A program made the position numbers and the translations under genes. A model generated the notes under the pieces. It made no database searches. It was not told where the DNA came from and was given only the letters and a program-made list of their open reading frames with translations. A stretch of 40,780 nt of DNA, from positions 1 through 40,780 of the forward strand of contig CAJFCJ010000104.1 of NCBI GenBank assembly GCA_904063045.1, written 5' to 3'. The DNA comes from Dimorphilus gyrociliatus (taxonomy: Eukaryota; Annelida; Polychaeta; Dinophilidae). This document shows, in pieces, positions 10,198 to 22,563 of this stretch (position 1 is its first letter; every line of letters starts with the position of its first letter).

Positions 10198-13100
10198 CTA
10201 CTGATTGCTACTCTGTTGTCTATTACATCTACTGATAATCCATGAATAAACTGGTTTTAATGATCCAAAATTATTTTGCGGTCCAAACATACCCAGAATT
10301 GTAGAAAAAAAACCCAGAGCCCATACAATTGAAAAACCAATAGTTGCAAACATAAAAGCTCCAAATTCAACAAAAAATAAAAGATCTCCCAATAACAAGA
10401 AAAATGAAGCTCCTAGTGTTGTACTAGCTCCAGAAAGAACTGAAACACCGACTTGAGTCAACATATCTTTTACTCTTTCTTCTCTTGATTTGTAAACTGA
10501 TCTGGAATAGCCTTCTGCTAAATGTACAATATAGTCCACAGCCAATCCAACAACCAAAACGGAATTCAAAGATTCCATTAACCCTAGTTTCCAACCAGCT
10601 ATTGGCAATACACCAATAACACAAACTGTAACACAAGCAATAGTTATAGTAGCCAAAATGCCAACAAATATATTATGGGTTGCAACAATAAGAATAGGGC
10701 ATGATAAACCAACTCCAATTGCAATGCCAGTAATAGCTGAACCTACCAATATCTGTAGAAATAAAGATATCACATGATATTTTAAAAATTAAATTAAAAA
10801 AAGTGTACAAACTCTTTGAACTGCCAACCAATGCCATATAGATTTTCCACTATCTACCCTTTCAACATTCTCAATAGCTGTTTGCCAAACACCATTTAAT
10901 TCATTTGGTAAATTTTCACTCTAATGAAAAAAAGGAAACATTTTAAAAATTATCTTTTCTTATCATCATTATCTTCATCATTTTCAAAAGTTACCTGTTT
11001 ATTGATAAAATCCTCCCATTTATCCCTAATTTCTAAACCTTTAGTGTATCCTATTCTATTCCTTTCAATTGTTGTATTTACAATAATGGCAGCATATTTT
11101 AGCTTTGTTCCATAGACAATTGTCTCTAAATGTTTTTTATAAGTGACACTTCCCTTTAACTTCTCTTCTCCTAAAAGTTCATTGAAGAGTGCAAAGTCAG
11201 TTGATCGTCTTGGAGGACTGGTACCAGGAGGTGGATTAGTTCCATTAAATAACCACCAATCCATAGCTAATTCAAAATGTTTGTTAACAGCTTCACCTTT
11301 CAATTTTCCTATATCCTTGTATAATCCATATTATCATTAGCAATATGTCATGGCTGGTTCTGACATCAAAAGGAATGCTGTGTTTATATGTCAAATTCAA
11401 GGCATCATTCTGAAACATTATTTATATGTTTTGATTTCTTAGAAAGAAATTAAAACTAAAAAACAAACTTTGTAAAATTCTATCATATTCTTCATAAAAC
11501 ACAACACTTCCGGTACATTTGTACTCTTATCCCTCTTTATGTACAAATCTTTGGTGTTTTCTTCTTTTAAATTATGTAATAGTTGACAGAATTCAAGAAA
11601 TTTTGTTGAGTTTTATTACTACTCAAATTAAAGTCATTATCCCAATGTTGTTTTCCAGTACATTTAAAATCCGTATGATAACAATCAGATCTATCTTGTG
11701 GTTTTAGACCAAAAACAAGATAGATTTAATGATATTATCAGGATTTCCTTTATATTTTGTAGATGCATCAGGCAAGGTATCGACCATAGTTACTGCTATC
11801 CTTTAAGAATTTTGTTTCTTCCTGATTTACTTTCAAAGTACTTGCAAAATAGACAAAAGCTGCAAAAAGTCCAGCAAAAAATGCAAGTATAAACCATCTT
11901 GCAATTCTATTTGTAATTAATTTAAAATATGGTCCAGAGAAGAATCTAACAATAATATTCTTCTTTTAATATCATTACTATTATCTTTATCTTTGGATTT
12001 TTTTTACAGCAACAGCAGCATTTAAATTTATCCCAGAAAGTTGCATAAGTAAAAACTACACAAGGAAGGAATATAATCACTGAAAGATAGTTAACTATCA
12101 CCAAAATGGCGGAAAAAACACCAAATGTATAAACAGTCATAAATGGGGAAGCTGCTGACACAATAAAGGCTATTGCAGTTGTAAGAGTGGTATAGAACAT
12201 TGCAATTGATGCCTTTCTATAGCAATGGGACAATCGATGCGCTATAGTGGGATATTTATGATAAGAAGTTTCTCTCCAAGTATCATAGAGAACAAAACAT
12301 TATCAGCTCCAATACCAAGAATGATAAATATGTCTAGAATATGAAAAACACCAAAATATGTAAAGCGTAAAACTCCGTAATAGATAAGATTTGTGATAAG
12401 AAAACTGCTAAAAATAGAATATACTGCCAAAAATGTTATCCAGAATGATTGAGTTTGAATGAGCATAAATACAACAATAAAAAGCATAGAACCCACTGCC
12501 AAACTTAAATCTCTGAATACCATGCTTCGAATTTTAACATTAAGTAGAATAGGACAAAAATGATAAATTCCATACCATTGACACCATTTTCAAAGTATTC
12601 ATCTCCTTTTTCTGTTTGTTTGGATGAAAAAATATAGAACAAAAAATCTTTAGACAGAGAATTTGAATTCAATTTTTAATGATCTTTACCTGCATAATCT
12701 TTCAATAAATCTTCATATCTTTTTGTCATTTCTAAATCTTCCTTATGCTCATCAATTTTGTCAAAACCTTTCAATGGTCCTCCTATATTTATTCTCAATC
12801 TGGTTCTTGATGAAAATGCTCTTTTTCACTTATTTCAGCATCTTTACTAAGGAATACTCAAATTCAGAAGCTGTTTTTTGATCTTTACTAACTTTGTACA
12901 ATATTTCAGTAATGTTGTCAAAATCTTTTGATTTGGTGAAATATTGTAAAATTGACAAAGCAGGTGAACATTTCCCATTTAGGCCTATAAGGCAGAAATG
13001 TTCCTTGTAATTGTTGGTTGCCAAATATTCTTCTTGAACCTTTTAATAGCTAGTAAATTTTCTTTGTAAGGACATTTTTATCTCTGGAAACTCCGACAAA

Positions 13101-13596
13101 ATTCAGTTCTATTGCATTATAAAATATAGTTTGTTGAACTTGTTTAGCATTTTTGTCCCTTCCTCTTGTTATCATATAATCAGGTTCATTTCTTTGACTC
13201 CAAGCCATTGTTCTTAAAAAATGGTCATCTTTTGGAAAGTCCAATGGAATTCTATCAAATACAATTGGAAATATATCAATTCCTCCTAAGAATAGACCAA
13301 CAGTGACTACTGTTAAGCAAATATGAGAGCAAAGGGTAATTCCTGTGAAAGAAAAGGAAATAATTATAGTTAAATAGAACAGTATATCTTTAAAAAACAA
13401 AACACTCACCAAAAGTTAACTTTGGTTGATTCATTAAGAATTTGCATAATTTTAATGGTTCCCGATTAATTTCTTTATCAAGTTCTTTCTTAGAATCTAG
13501 AGCTTCCAAGCTATTATTCTCTATCTTATTAGTCTCTTCAACATGAAATGAGTCAAGTTGTTCATCATCAAAAGTGGGATTAATTTCTCCCTCCAT
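10198..13596 (-). pseudogene. Dispatched-like SSD transporter, copy 1, frameshifted
   Basis: Exons correspond to those of copy 4: 13596-13410, 13342-12690, 12647-11469, 11409-10995, 10920-10813 and 10752-10198. Exons 1, 5 and 6 have the same length as copy 4. Exon 2 is 4 nt, exon 3 is 5 nt and exon 4 is 2 nt shorter, and none of these changes is compensated, so the frame breaks repeatedly. Splice sites are intact. The losses are small deletions, several in homopolymers, so they may be consensus errors in the assembly instead of real mutations. Function as described for copy 4. Confidence 0.75.
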
Positions 13597-13994
13597 TATT
13601 TGATGCCAACTGAGCAAAAACCTCTCGATTGCACAATTATAAAAAACATTCCTTTTACCAGTTTTCGTAATGAAACAGAATTCATAAGTCACATAGAGGT
13701 AAAATTGAATCCGCATTCCTTTTGCATTAATCATTTAGAGATTAGCATAACAATATGAAGAATGAAAGAAGTACAGTTACATAGAAAAAAATGAAAAAAA
13801 ACCATAACAAGGCCTAAAATTGTGAAAAATATCAAAAATATAGTCATTTAACAAACAAAAGGACTAGGCATTGTATTTGTGAAAAATTGTAAAAAACAGA
13901 CAGCTGTCTGCTGTTTATTTTTTTATTTTGTCATCAGGAGTTGAATATTAGACCAATTCAGCTGCATTGGAAGTGTTTATTTGTGTGTAACTGT
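13597..13994 (-). promoter_or_regulatory. Upstream region of transporter copy 1 (putative 5' leader and promoter)
   Basis: The 400 nt before the start codon remain in frame with it back to a Met at 13734, so a start 46 residues upstream cannot be excluded; the conserved acidic N-terminus begins at MEGEINPTF. The region contains an inverted repeat: 13733-13781 pairs with about 13987-14050 at the start of the next unit, apart from a 14-nt gap. It also holds the perfect palindrome CAGACAGCTGTCTG at 13906-13919. No TATA box is assigned. The same region precedes copies 2 and 3. Confidence 0.4.
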
Positions 13995-15210
13995 ACTAAA
14001 TGATTAATACTTCTTTCATTCTTCATATTGTTATGCTAATCTCTAAATCTCTAAAACATAACTTTTACCTTAGAGGTAAAATTGAATACGCATTCCTTTT
14101 GCATTAATCATTTAGTACAGTTACAAGGTAAAAGTTTTTATAATTGTGCAATCGAGGGGTTTTTGTTAAGTTTAGTTATGAATTCCGTATACATATAATG
14201 GTGGAAGTTTAGAAAAAGTGTTATATCATAGAAATTATAATGGTGGAAGTTTAGAAAGACATTTATTTAGTAGAAATAGAGCCTAGAACTTTAAAAAGGC
14301 TTTTATTTTGTAGGAAACATATTCCTTGACCAAAATTATCCCATTTACAGTTATCCAGAACTACATTAATTACTTGATGTAAATGGTGATTTATTAATGG
14401 ACAATTATCTGAAAAAACCTCCTGAATTTTTCATATATTTAAAAACTTTTATATTGATCTTTTATATTCAGATATTCTAACAATTTTTCTGGACTGTAAA
14501 CCAGATAATTGTACAAAAGTCATAGTGTAATATAAAATCAGTATAAATTATAATTTTCAGATTCTCTTTACAAAAAAAAATATTTTAGTTTCAGAATCTT
14601 AAAGTCTACAACTTTCATTAGTGGAATATCCAAAGTTTGTTCTGTACAGAAGTCTGTTTTAATAGTTGTAGTTTTTAGTTTCATAACTTTCAACTGATTT
14701 TGAATTATTTCTTCATCATCATCATATAAATTATCATCCAAACAATCATCTAATTATTGAGTTTTAGTTCTAAATTAGCAAGTTTAAACAACCAGTTAAC
14801 AGTTAAAACTGAACTGCCAAACTAGGGAAATGCATTTCCTTTTATACATTTACCAAAACTTGGGTTCACTTGGTCAAAAGATTATGAAGTTGAAATGTAA
14901 CAGTCTCACAATGCACATATAACAAAGACATGAAAAACTATTGCATCACTTCTGGCTAACATGTGTCACTGCAAAAACAAGCCTGCCTCTTTGGCATCTG
15001 TTTTTGAATAAGATGTAACAAGTTTGACATGCATTTTTTCTATATTGTTTGTTCCATTGTTAATTCTATAATGCAACATCTGTTTTTGGTCAAAGAATTA
15101 TACTTTATGCGAACTAAAAGCCTTTTTAGAATTCAAAGCATCTAATTCCACTAAATAAGGTCTTTCTTTGGTTTGGGTTATTAATTCCATCAAAAAGTGG
15201 TTTTTTTCTA

Positions 15211-15724
15211 ATGTTTCACTATTCTAATTCCTTTAAAATAAGATCTATCAAAAGTCTTTATATTATAATTCCAAAGTGCACAAAATGTAAAATTGAATAC
15301 AATTCAATGGGACATATTTTGAGTACAGTTCATTTTCCATTTCATAATTTAAAATTTTGTGTAAATACTACTTGTAAAACTGGAGAATATCTATGTAAAA
15401 AGGATGATTATTGTATATCAATTGAATTAGTTTGTGATGGAATTGTTCATTGTACTCTTGCAGATGATGAACAAAATTGTGGTATATATTTCCCCTAACT
15501 AGAATTTTAAAATTTGAAAAAATTTATCTTTATTGTTAATTCAACAGATAGATTATTTTGAACCAAAGGGATATTTTAAGTGTAGAAATGATCAATCATA
15601 CATCACTCTGGATAAAGTATTTGATGGAATTGTTAATTGTAGGGAAGGAAGTGATGAACTAAATTGCAAACTATACTTTAAATGTCCATCCATACGCAAA
15701 TATGGAAGATTTCTTAGAATCTAG
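15211..15724 (+). CDS. Two-LDLa receptor fragment, unit 2
   Basis: Sequence-identical in its protein to the unit 1 copy, with the same 70-nt intron and the same stop codon inside the antisense exon-1 relic. Exons are 15211-15481 and 15552-15724. LDLa-1 is canonical and LDLa-2 lacks two Cys. Whether it is transcribed cannot be judged. Confidence 0.55.
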
Positions 15725-15816
15725 AGCTTCATACTATTATTCTCTATCTTATTAGTCTCTTCAACATGAAATGAGTCAAGTTGTTCATCATCTAAAGTGG
15801 GATTAATTTGTCCCTT
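15710..15816 (-). pseudogene. Relic of Dispatched-like exon 1, unit 2
   Basis: Same orphan exon fragment as in unit 1, in the same place between the LDLa frame and the 3' end of the transporter gene. Confidence 0.85.
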
Positions 15817-16378
15817 CAATCAAATTCCCAAATTATAACACACTTGATAAGATTCAATAAATTATAACCACCTAATAATACTTGAAACGGGGTTATAAAA
15901 TTAATTTATCCTTAATGTCATGGTTAAAAGCATGTTATACAATTTGAGTTTCAGTCAAAACTCTCCTACTTGGACCTCAAATTATTAAATTGGATTCTCA
16001 GTCACAAAAGCTTTGTCTCATATAGCTTCTAGAAAATATTGTCTAGATGAGAAATCAGTCGAATGGTCTTTATGTTTAGAATTAGGATTTTGAAATAAAT
16101 GAAGATTGCACTTTCAAACTTGAACTATTGAACAATGTGACATTACATGTTCTGAATGCAGAAAGAGATGTATTCTTTCACAAGATGAAATTTACAGTAA
16201 TAGGTGTCTAAAAGTTAAGAGGATAATTTGAAAGACTTCACAATGCTTTCATCACACACAGTGCAAAAGAAAGGTGATAAGTATCATAGCTTTTAAAAAT
16301 TTTTCTAAACTTCAGGTATAAAAGAATTCGAAATAAAATTAGAAAATATCTTTTGGTATGAGGAACTGATAACTTTTT

Positions 16379-19300
16379 CTACTGATTGCTACTCTGTTGT
16401 CTATTACATCTACTGATAATCCATGAATAAACTGGTTTTAATGATCCAAAATTATTTTGCGGTCCAAACATACCCAGAATTGTAGAAAAAAAACCCAGAG
16501 CCCATACAATTGAAAAACCAATAGTTGCAAACATAAAAGCTCCAAATTCAACAAAAAATAAAAGATCTCCCAATAACAAGAAAAATGAAGCTCCTAGTGT
16601 TGTACTAGCTCCAGAAAGAACTGAAACACCGACTTGAGTCAACATATCTTTTACTCTTTCTTCTCTTGATTTGTAAACTGATCTGGAATAGCCTTCTGCT
16701 AAATGTACAATATAGTCCACAGCCAATCCAACAACCAAAACGGAATTCAAAGATTCCATTAACCCTAGTTTCCAACCAGCTATTGGCAATACACCAATAA
16801 CACAAACTGTAACACAAGCAATAGTTATAGTAGCCAAAATGCCAACAAATATATTATGGGTTGCAACAATAAGAATAGGGCATGATAAACCAACTCCAAT
16901 TGCAATGCCAGTAATAGCTGAACCTACCAATATCTGTAGAAATAAAGATATCACATGATATTTTAAAAATTAAATTAAAAAAGTGTACAAACTCTTTGAA
17001 CTGCCAACCAATGCCATATAGATTTTCCACTATCTACCCTTTCAACATTCTCAATAGCTGTTTGCCAAACACCATTTAATTCATTTGGTAAATTTTCACT
17101 CTAATGAAAAAAGGAAACATTTTAAAAATTATCTTTTCTTATCATCATTATCTTCATCATTTTCAAAAGTTACCTGTTTATTGATAAAATCCTCCCATTT
17201 ATCCCTAATTTCTAAACCTTTAGTGTATCCTATTCTATTCCTTTCAATTGTTGTATTTACAATAATGGCAGCATATTTTAGCTTTGTTCCATAGACAATT
17301 GTCTCTAAATGTTTTTTATAAGTGACACTTCCCTTTAACTTCTCTTCTCCTAAAAGTTCATTGAAGAGTGCAAAGTCAGTTGATCGTCTTGGAGGACTGG
17401 TACCAGGAGGTGGATTAGTTCCATTAAATAACCACCAATCCATAGCTAATTCAAAATGTTTGTTAACAGCTTCACCTTTCAATTTTCCTATATCCTTGTA
17501 TAATCCACTATTATCATTAGCAAATATGTCATGGCTGGTTCTGACATCAAAAGGAATGCTGTGTTTATATGTCAAATTCAAGGCATCATTCTGAAACATT
17601 ATTTATATGTTTTGATTTCTTAGAAAGAAATTAAAACTAAAAAACAAACTTTGTAAAATTCTATCATATTCTTCATAAAACACAACACTTCCGGTACATT
17701 TGTACTCTTATCCCTCTTTATGTACAAATCTTTGGTGTTTTCTTCTTTTAAATTATGTAATAGTTGACAGAATTCAAGAAATTTTTGTTGAGTTTTATTA
17801 CTACTCAAATTAAAGTCATTATCCCAATGTTGTTTTCCAGTACATTTAAAATCCGTATGATAACAATCAGATCTATCTTGTGGTTTTAGACCAAAAACAA
17901 GATAGATTTTAATGATATTATCAGGATTTCCTTTATATTTTGTAGATGCATCAGCAAGGTATCGACCATAGTTACTGCTATCCTTTAAGAATTTTGTTTC
18001 TTCCTGATTTACTTTCAAAGTACTTGCAAAATAGACAAAAGCTGCAAAAAGTCCAGCAAAAAATGCAAGTATAAACCATCTTGCAATTCTATTTGTAATT
18101 AATTTAAAATATGGTCCAGAGAAGAATCTAACAATAATATTCTTCTTTTTAATATCATTACTATTATCTTTATCTTTTGGATTTTTTTTACAGCAACAGC
18201 AGCATTTAAATTTATCCCAGAAAGTTGCATAAGTAAAAACTACACAAGGAAGGAATATAATCACTGAAAGATAGTTAACTATCACCAAAATGGCGGAAAA
18301 AACACCAAATGTATAAACAGTCATAAATGGGGAAGCTGCTGACACAATAAAGGCTATTGCAGTTGTAAGAGTGGTATAGAACATTGCAATTGATGCCTTT
18401 CTATAGCAATGGGACAATCGATGCGCTATAGTGGGATATTTATGATAAGAAGTTTCTCTCCAAGTATCATAGAGAACAAAAACATTATCAGCTCCAATAC
18501 CAAGAATGATAAATATGTCTAGAATATGAAAAACACCAAAATATGTAAAGCGTAAAACTCCGTAATAGATAAGATTTGTGATAAGAAAACTGCTAAAAAT
18601 AGAATATACTGCCAAAAATGTTATCCAGAATGATTGAGTTTGAATGAGCATAAATACAACAATAAAAAGCATAGAACCCACTGCCAAACTTAAATCTCTG
18701 AATACCATGCTTCGAATTTTAACATTAAGTAGAATAGGACAAAAATGATAAAATTCCATACCATTGACACCATTTTCAAAGTATTCATCTCCTTTTTCTG
18801 TTTGTTTGGATGAAAAAATATAGAACAAAAAATCTTTAGACAGAGAATTTGAATTCAATTTTTAATGATCTTTACCTGCATAATCTTTCAATAAATCTTC
18901 ATATCTTTTTGTCATTTCTAAATCTTCCTTATGCTCATCAATTTTGTCAAAACCTTTCAATGGTCCTCCTATATTTATTCTCAATCTGGTTCTTGATGAA
19001 AATGCTCTTTTTTCACTTATTTCAGCATCTTTACTAAGGAAATACTCAAATTCAGAAGCTGTTTTTTGATCTTTACTAACTTTGTACAATATTTCAGTAA
19101 TGTTGTCAAAATCTTTTGATTTGGTGAAATATTGTAAAATTGACAAAGCAGGTGAACATTTCCCATTTAGGCCTATAAGGCAGAAATGTTCCTTGTAATT
19201 GTTGGTTGCCAAATATTCTTCTTGAACCTTTTTAATAGCTAGTAAATTTCTTTTGTAAGGACATTTTTATCTCTGGAAACTCCGACAAAATTCAGTTCTA

Positions 19301-19786
19301 TTGCATTATAAAATATAGTTTGTTGAACTTGTTTAGCATTTTTGTCCCTTCCTCTTGTTATCATATAATCAGGTTCATTTCTTTGACTCCAAGCCATTGT
19401 TCTTAAAAAATGGTCATCTTTTGGAAAGTCCAATGGAATTCTATCAAATACAATTGGAAATATATCAATTCCTCCTAAGAATAGACCAACAGTGACTACT
19501 GTTAAGCAAATATGAGAGCAAAGGGTAATTCCTGTGAAAAGAAAAGGAAATAATTATAGTTAAATAGAACAGTATATCTTTAAAAAACAAAACACTCACC
19601 AAAAGTTAACTTTGGTTGATTCATTAAGAATTTGCATAATTTTAATGGTTCCCGATTAATTTCTTTATCAAGTTCTTTCTTAGAATCTAGAGCTTCCAAG
19701 CTATTATTCTCTATCTTATTAGTCTCTTCAACATGAAATGAGTCAAGTTGTTCATCATCAAAAGTGGGATTAATTTCTCCCTCCAT
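16379..19786 (-). CDS. Dispatched-like SSD transporter, copy 2, one-base deletion in exon 2
   Basis: Exons 19786-19600, 19531-18876, 18833-17650, 17590-17174, 17100-16993 and 16933-16379. All have the same length as copy 4 except exon 2, which is one base short: near 19245 copy 4 has AAATTTTCTTTTG where this copy has AAATTTCTTTTG. That single T loss shifts the frame about 120 residues into the protein. All splice sites and the whole SSD region are intact. Because it is a homopolymer deletion, a sequencing error is as likely as a true mutation; otherwise this is a full-length gene. Function as for copy 4. Confidence 0.75.
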
Positions 19787-21404
19787 TATTTGATGCCAAC
19801 TGAGCAAAAACCTCTCGATTGCACAATTATAAAAAACATTCCTTTTACCAGTTTTCGTAATGAAACAGAATTCATAAGTCACATAGAGGTAAAATTGAAT
19901 CCGCATTCCTTTTGCATTAATCATTTAGAGATTAGCATAACAATATGAAGAATGAAAGAAGTACAGTTACATAGAAAAAAATGAAAAAAAACCATAACAA
20001 GGCCTAAAATTGTGAAAAATATCAAAAATATAGTCATTTAACAAACAAAAGGACTAGGCATTGTATTTGTGAAAAATTGTAAAAAACAGACAGCTGTCTG
20101 CTGTTTATTTTTTTATTTTGTCATCAGGAGTTGAATATTAGACCAATTCAGCTGCATTGGAAGTGTTTATTTGTGTGTAACTGTACTAAATGATTAATAC
20201 TTCTTTCATTCTTCATATTGTTATGCTAATCTCTAAATCTCTAAAACATAACTTTTACCTTAGAGGTAAAATTGAATACGCATTCCTTTTGCATTAATCA
20301 TTTAGTACAGTTACAAGGTAAAAGTTTTTATAATTGTGCAATCGAGGGGTTTTTGTTAAGTTTAGTTATGAATTCCGTATACATATAATGGTGGAAGTTT
20401 AGAAAAAGTGTTATATCATAGAAATTATAATGGTGGAAGTTTAGAAAGACATTTATTTAGTAGAAATAGAGCCTAGAACTTTAAAAAGGCTTTTATTTTG
20501 TAGGAAACATATTCCTTGACCAAAATTATCCCATTTACAGTTATCCAGAACTACATTAATTACTTGATGTAAATGGTGATTTATTAATGGACAATTATCT
20601 GAAAAAACCTCCTGAATTTTTCATATATTTAAAAAACTTTTATATTGATCTTTTATATTCAGATATTCTAACAATTTTTCTGGACTGTAAACCAGATAAT
20701 TGTACAAAAGTCATAGTGTAATATAAAATCAGTATAAATTATAATTTTCAGATTCTCTTTACAAAAAAAAATATTTTAGTTTCAGAATCTTAAAGTCTAC
20801 AACTTTCATTAGTGGAATATCCAAAGTTTGTTCTGTACAGAAGTCTGTTTTAATAGTTGTAGTTTTTAGTTTCATAACTTTCAACTGATTTTGAATTATT
20901 TCTTCATCATCATCATATAAATTATCATCCAAACAATCATCTAATTATTGAGTTTTAGTTCTAAATTAGCAAGTTTAAACAACCAGTTAACAGTTAAAAC
21001 TGAACTGCCAAACTAGGGAAATGCATTTCCTTTTATACATTTACCAAAACTTGGGTTCACTTGGTCAAAAGATTATGAAGTTGAAATGTAACAGTCTCAC
21101 AATGCACATATAACAAAGACATGAAAAACTATTGCATCACTTCTGGCTAACATGTGTCACTGCAAAAACAAGCCTGCCTCTTTGGCATCTGTTTTTGAAT
21201 AAGATGTAACAAGTTTGACATGCATTTTTTTCTATATTGTTTGTTCCATTGTTAATTCTATAATGCAACATCTGTTTTTGGTCAAAGAATTATACTTTAT
21301 GCGAACTAAAAGCCTTTTTAGAATTCAAAGCATCTAATTCCACTAAATAAGGTCTTTCTTTGGTTTGGGTTATTAATTCCATCAAAAAGTGGTTTTTTTT
21401 CTAA

Positions 21405-21904
21405 TTTTCACTATTCTAATTCCTTTAAATAAGATCTATCAAAGTCTTTATATTATAATTCCAAAGTGCACAAATGTAAAATTGAATACAATTCAATGGG
21501 ACTATTTTGAGTACAGTTCATTTTCCATTTCATAATTTAAAATTTTGTGTAAATACTACTTGTAAAACTGGAGAATATCTATGTAAAAAGGATGATTATT
21601 GTATATCAATTGAATTAGTTTGTGATGGAATTGTTCATTGTACTCTTGCAGATGATGAACAAAATTGTGGTATATATTTCCCCTAACTAGAATTTTAAAA
21701 TTTGAAAAAATTTATCTTTATTGTTAATTCAACAGATAGATTATTTTGAACCAAAGGATATTTTAAGTGTAGAAATGATCAATCATACATCACTCTGGAT
21801 AAAGTATTTGATGGAATTGTTAATTGTAGGAAGGAAGTGATGAACTAAATTGCAAACTATACTTTAAATGTCCATCCATACGCAAATATGGAAGATTCTT
21901 AGAA
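21405..21904 (+). pseudogene. Two-LDLa receptor fragment, unit 3, broken
   Basis: Equivalent to the unit 1 fragment but the ATG is lost (CTAATTTTCAC in place of CTAATGTTTCAC), and several single bases are missing (for example GGACTATT for GGACATATT and CAAAGGATATT for CAAAGGGATATT). Both LDLa modules are still recognisable. The cluster of one-base losses in this unit resembles uncorrected read errors. Confidence 0.6.
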
Positions 21905-22000
21905 TCTAGAGCTTCATACTATTATTCTCTATCTTATTAGTCTCTTCAACATGAAATGAGTCAAGTTGTTCATCATCTAAAGTGGGATTAATTTGTCCCT
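21895..22000 (-). pseudogene. Relic of Dispatched-like exon 1, unit 3
   Basis: Same orphan exon fragment as in units 1, 2 and 4, shorter by one base at the LDLa side. Confidence 0.8.
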
Positions 22001-22563
22001 TCAATCAAATTCCCAAATTATAACACACTTGATAAGATTCAATAAATTATAACCACCTAATAATACTTGAAACGGGGTTATAAAATTAATTTATCCTTAA
22101 TGTCATGGTTAAAAGCATGTTATACAATTTGAGTTTCAGTCAAAACTCTCCTACTTGGACCTCAAATTATTAAATTGGATTCTCAGTCACAAAAGCTTTG
22201 TCTCATATAGCTTCTAGAAAATATTGTCTAGATGAGAAATCAGTCGAATGGTCTTTATGTTTAGAATTAGGATTTTGAAATAAATGAAGATTGCACTTTC
22301 AAACTTGAACTATTGAACAATGTGACATTACATGTTCTGAATGCAGAAAGAGATGTATTCTTTCACAAGATGAAATTTACAGTAATAGGTGTCTAAAAGT
22401 TAAGAGGATAATTTGAAAGACTTCACAATGCTTTCATCACACACAGTGCAAAAGAAAGGTGATAAGTATCATAGCTTTTAAAAATTTTTCTAAACTTCAG
22501 GTATAAAAGAATTCGAAATAAAATTAGAAAATATCTTTTGGTATGAGGAACTGATAACTTTTT

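Noticed and set aside
10424-10636. 70-codon frame repeated in each unit
   Set aside because: It overlaps transporter exon 6 on the same strand in another frame, so its conservation is explained by the real exon.
17322-17594. 90-codon plus-strand frames opposite transporter exon 4
   Set aside because: Antisense shadow of a well-supported exon with correct splice sites.
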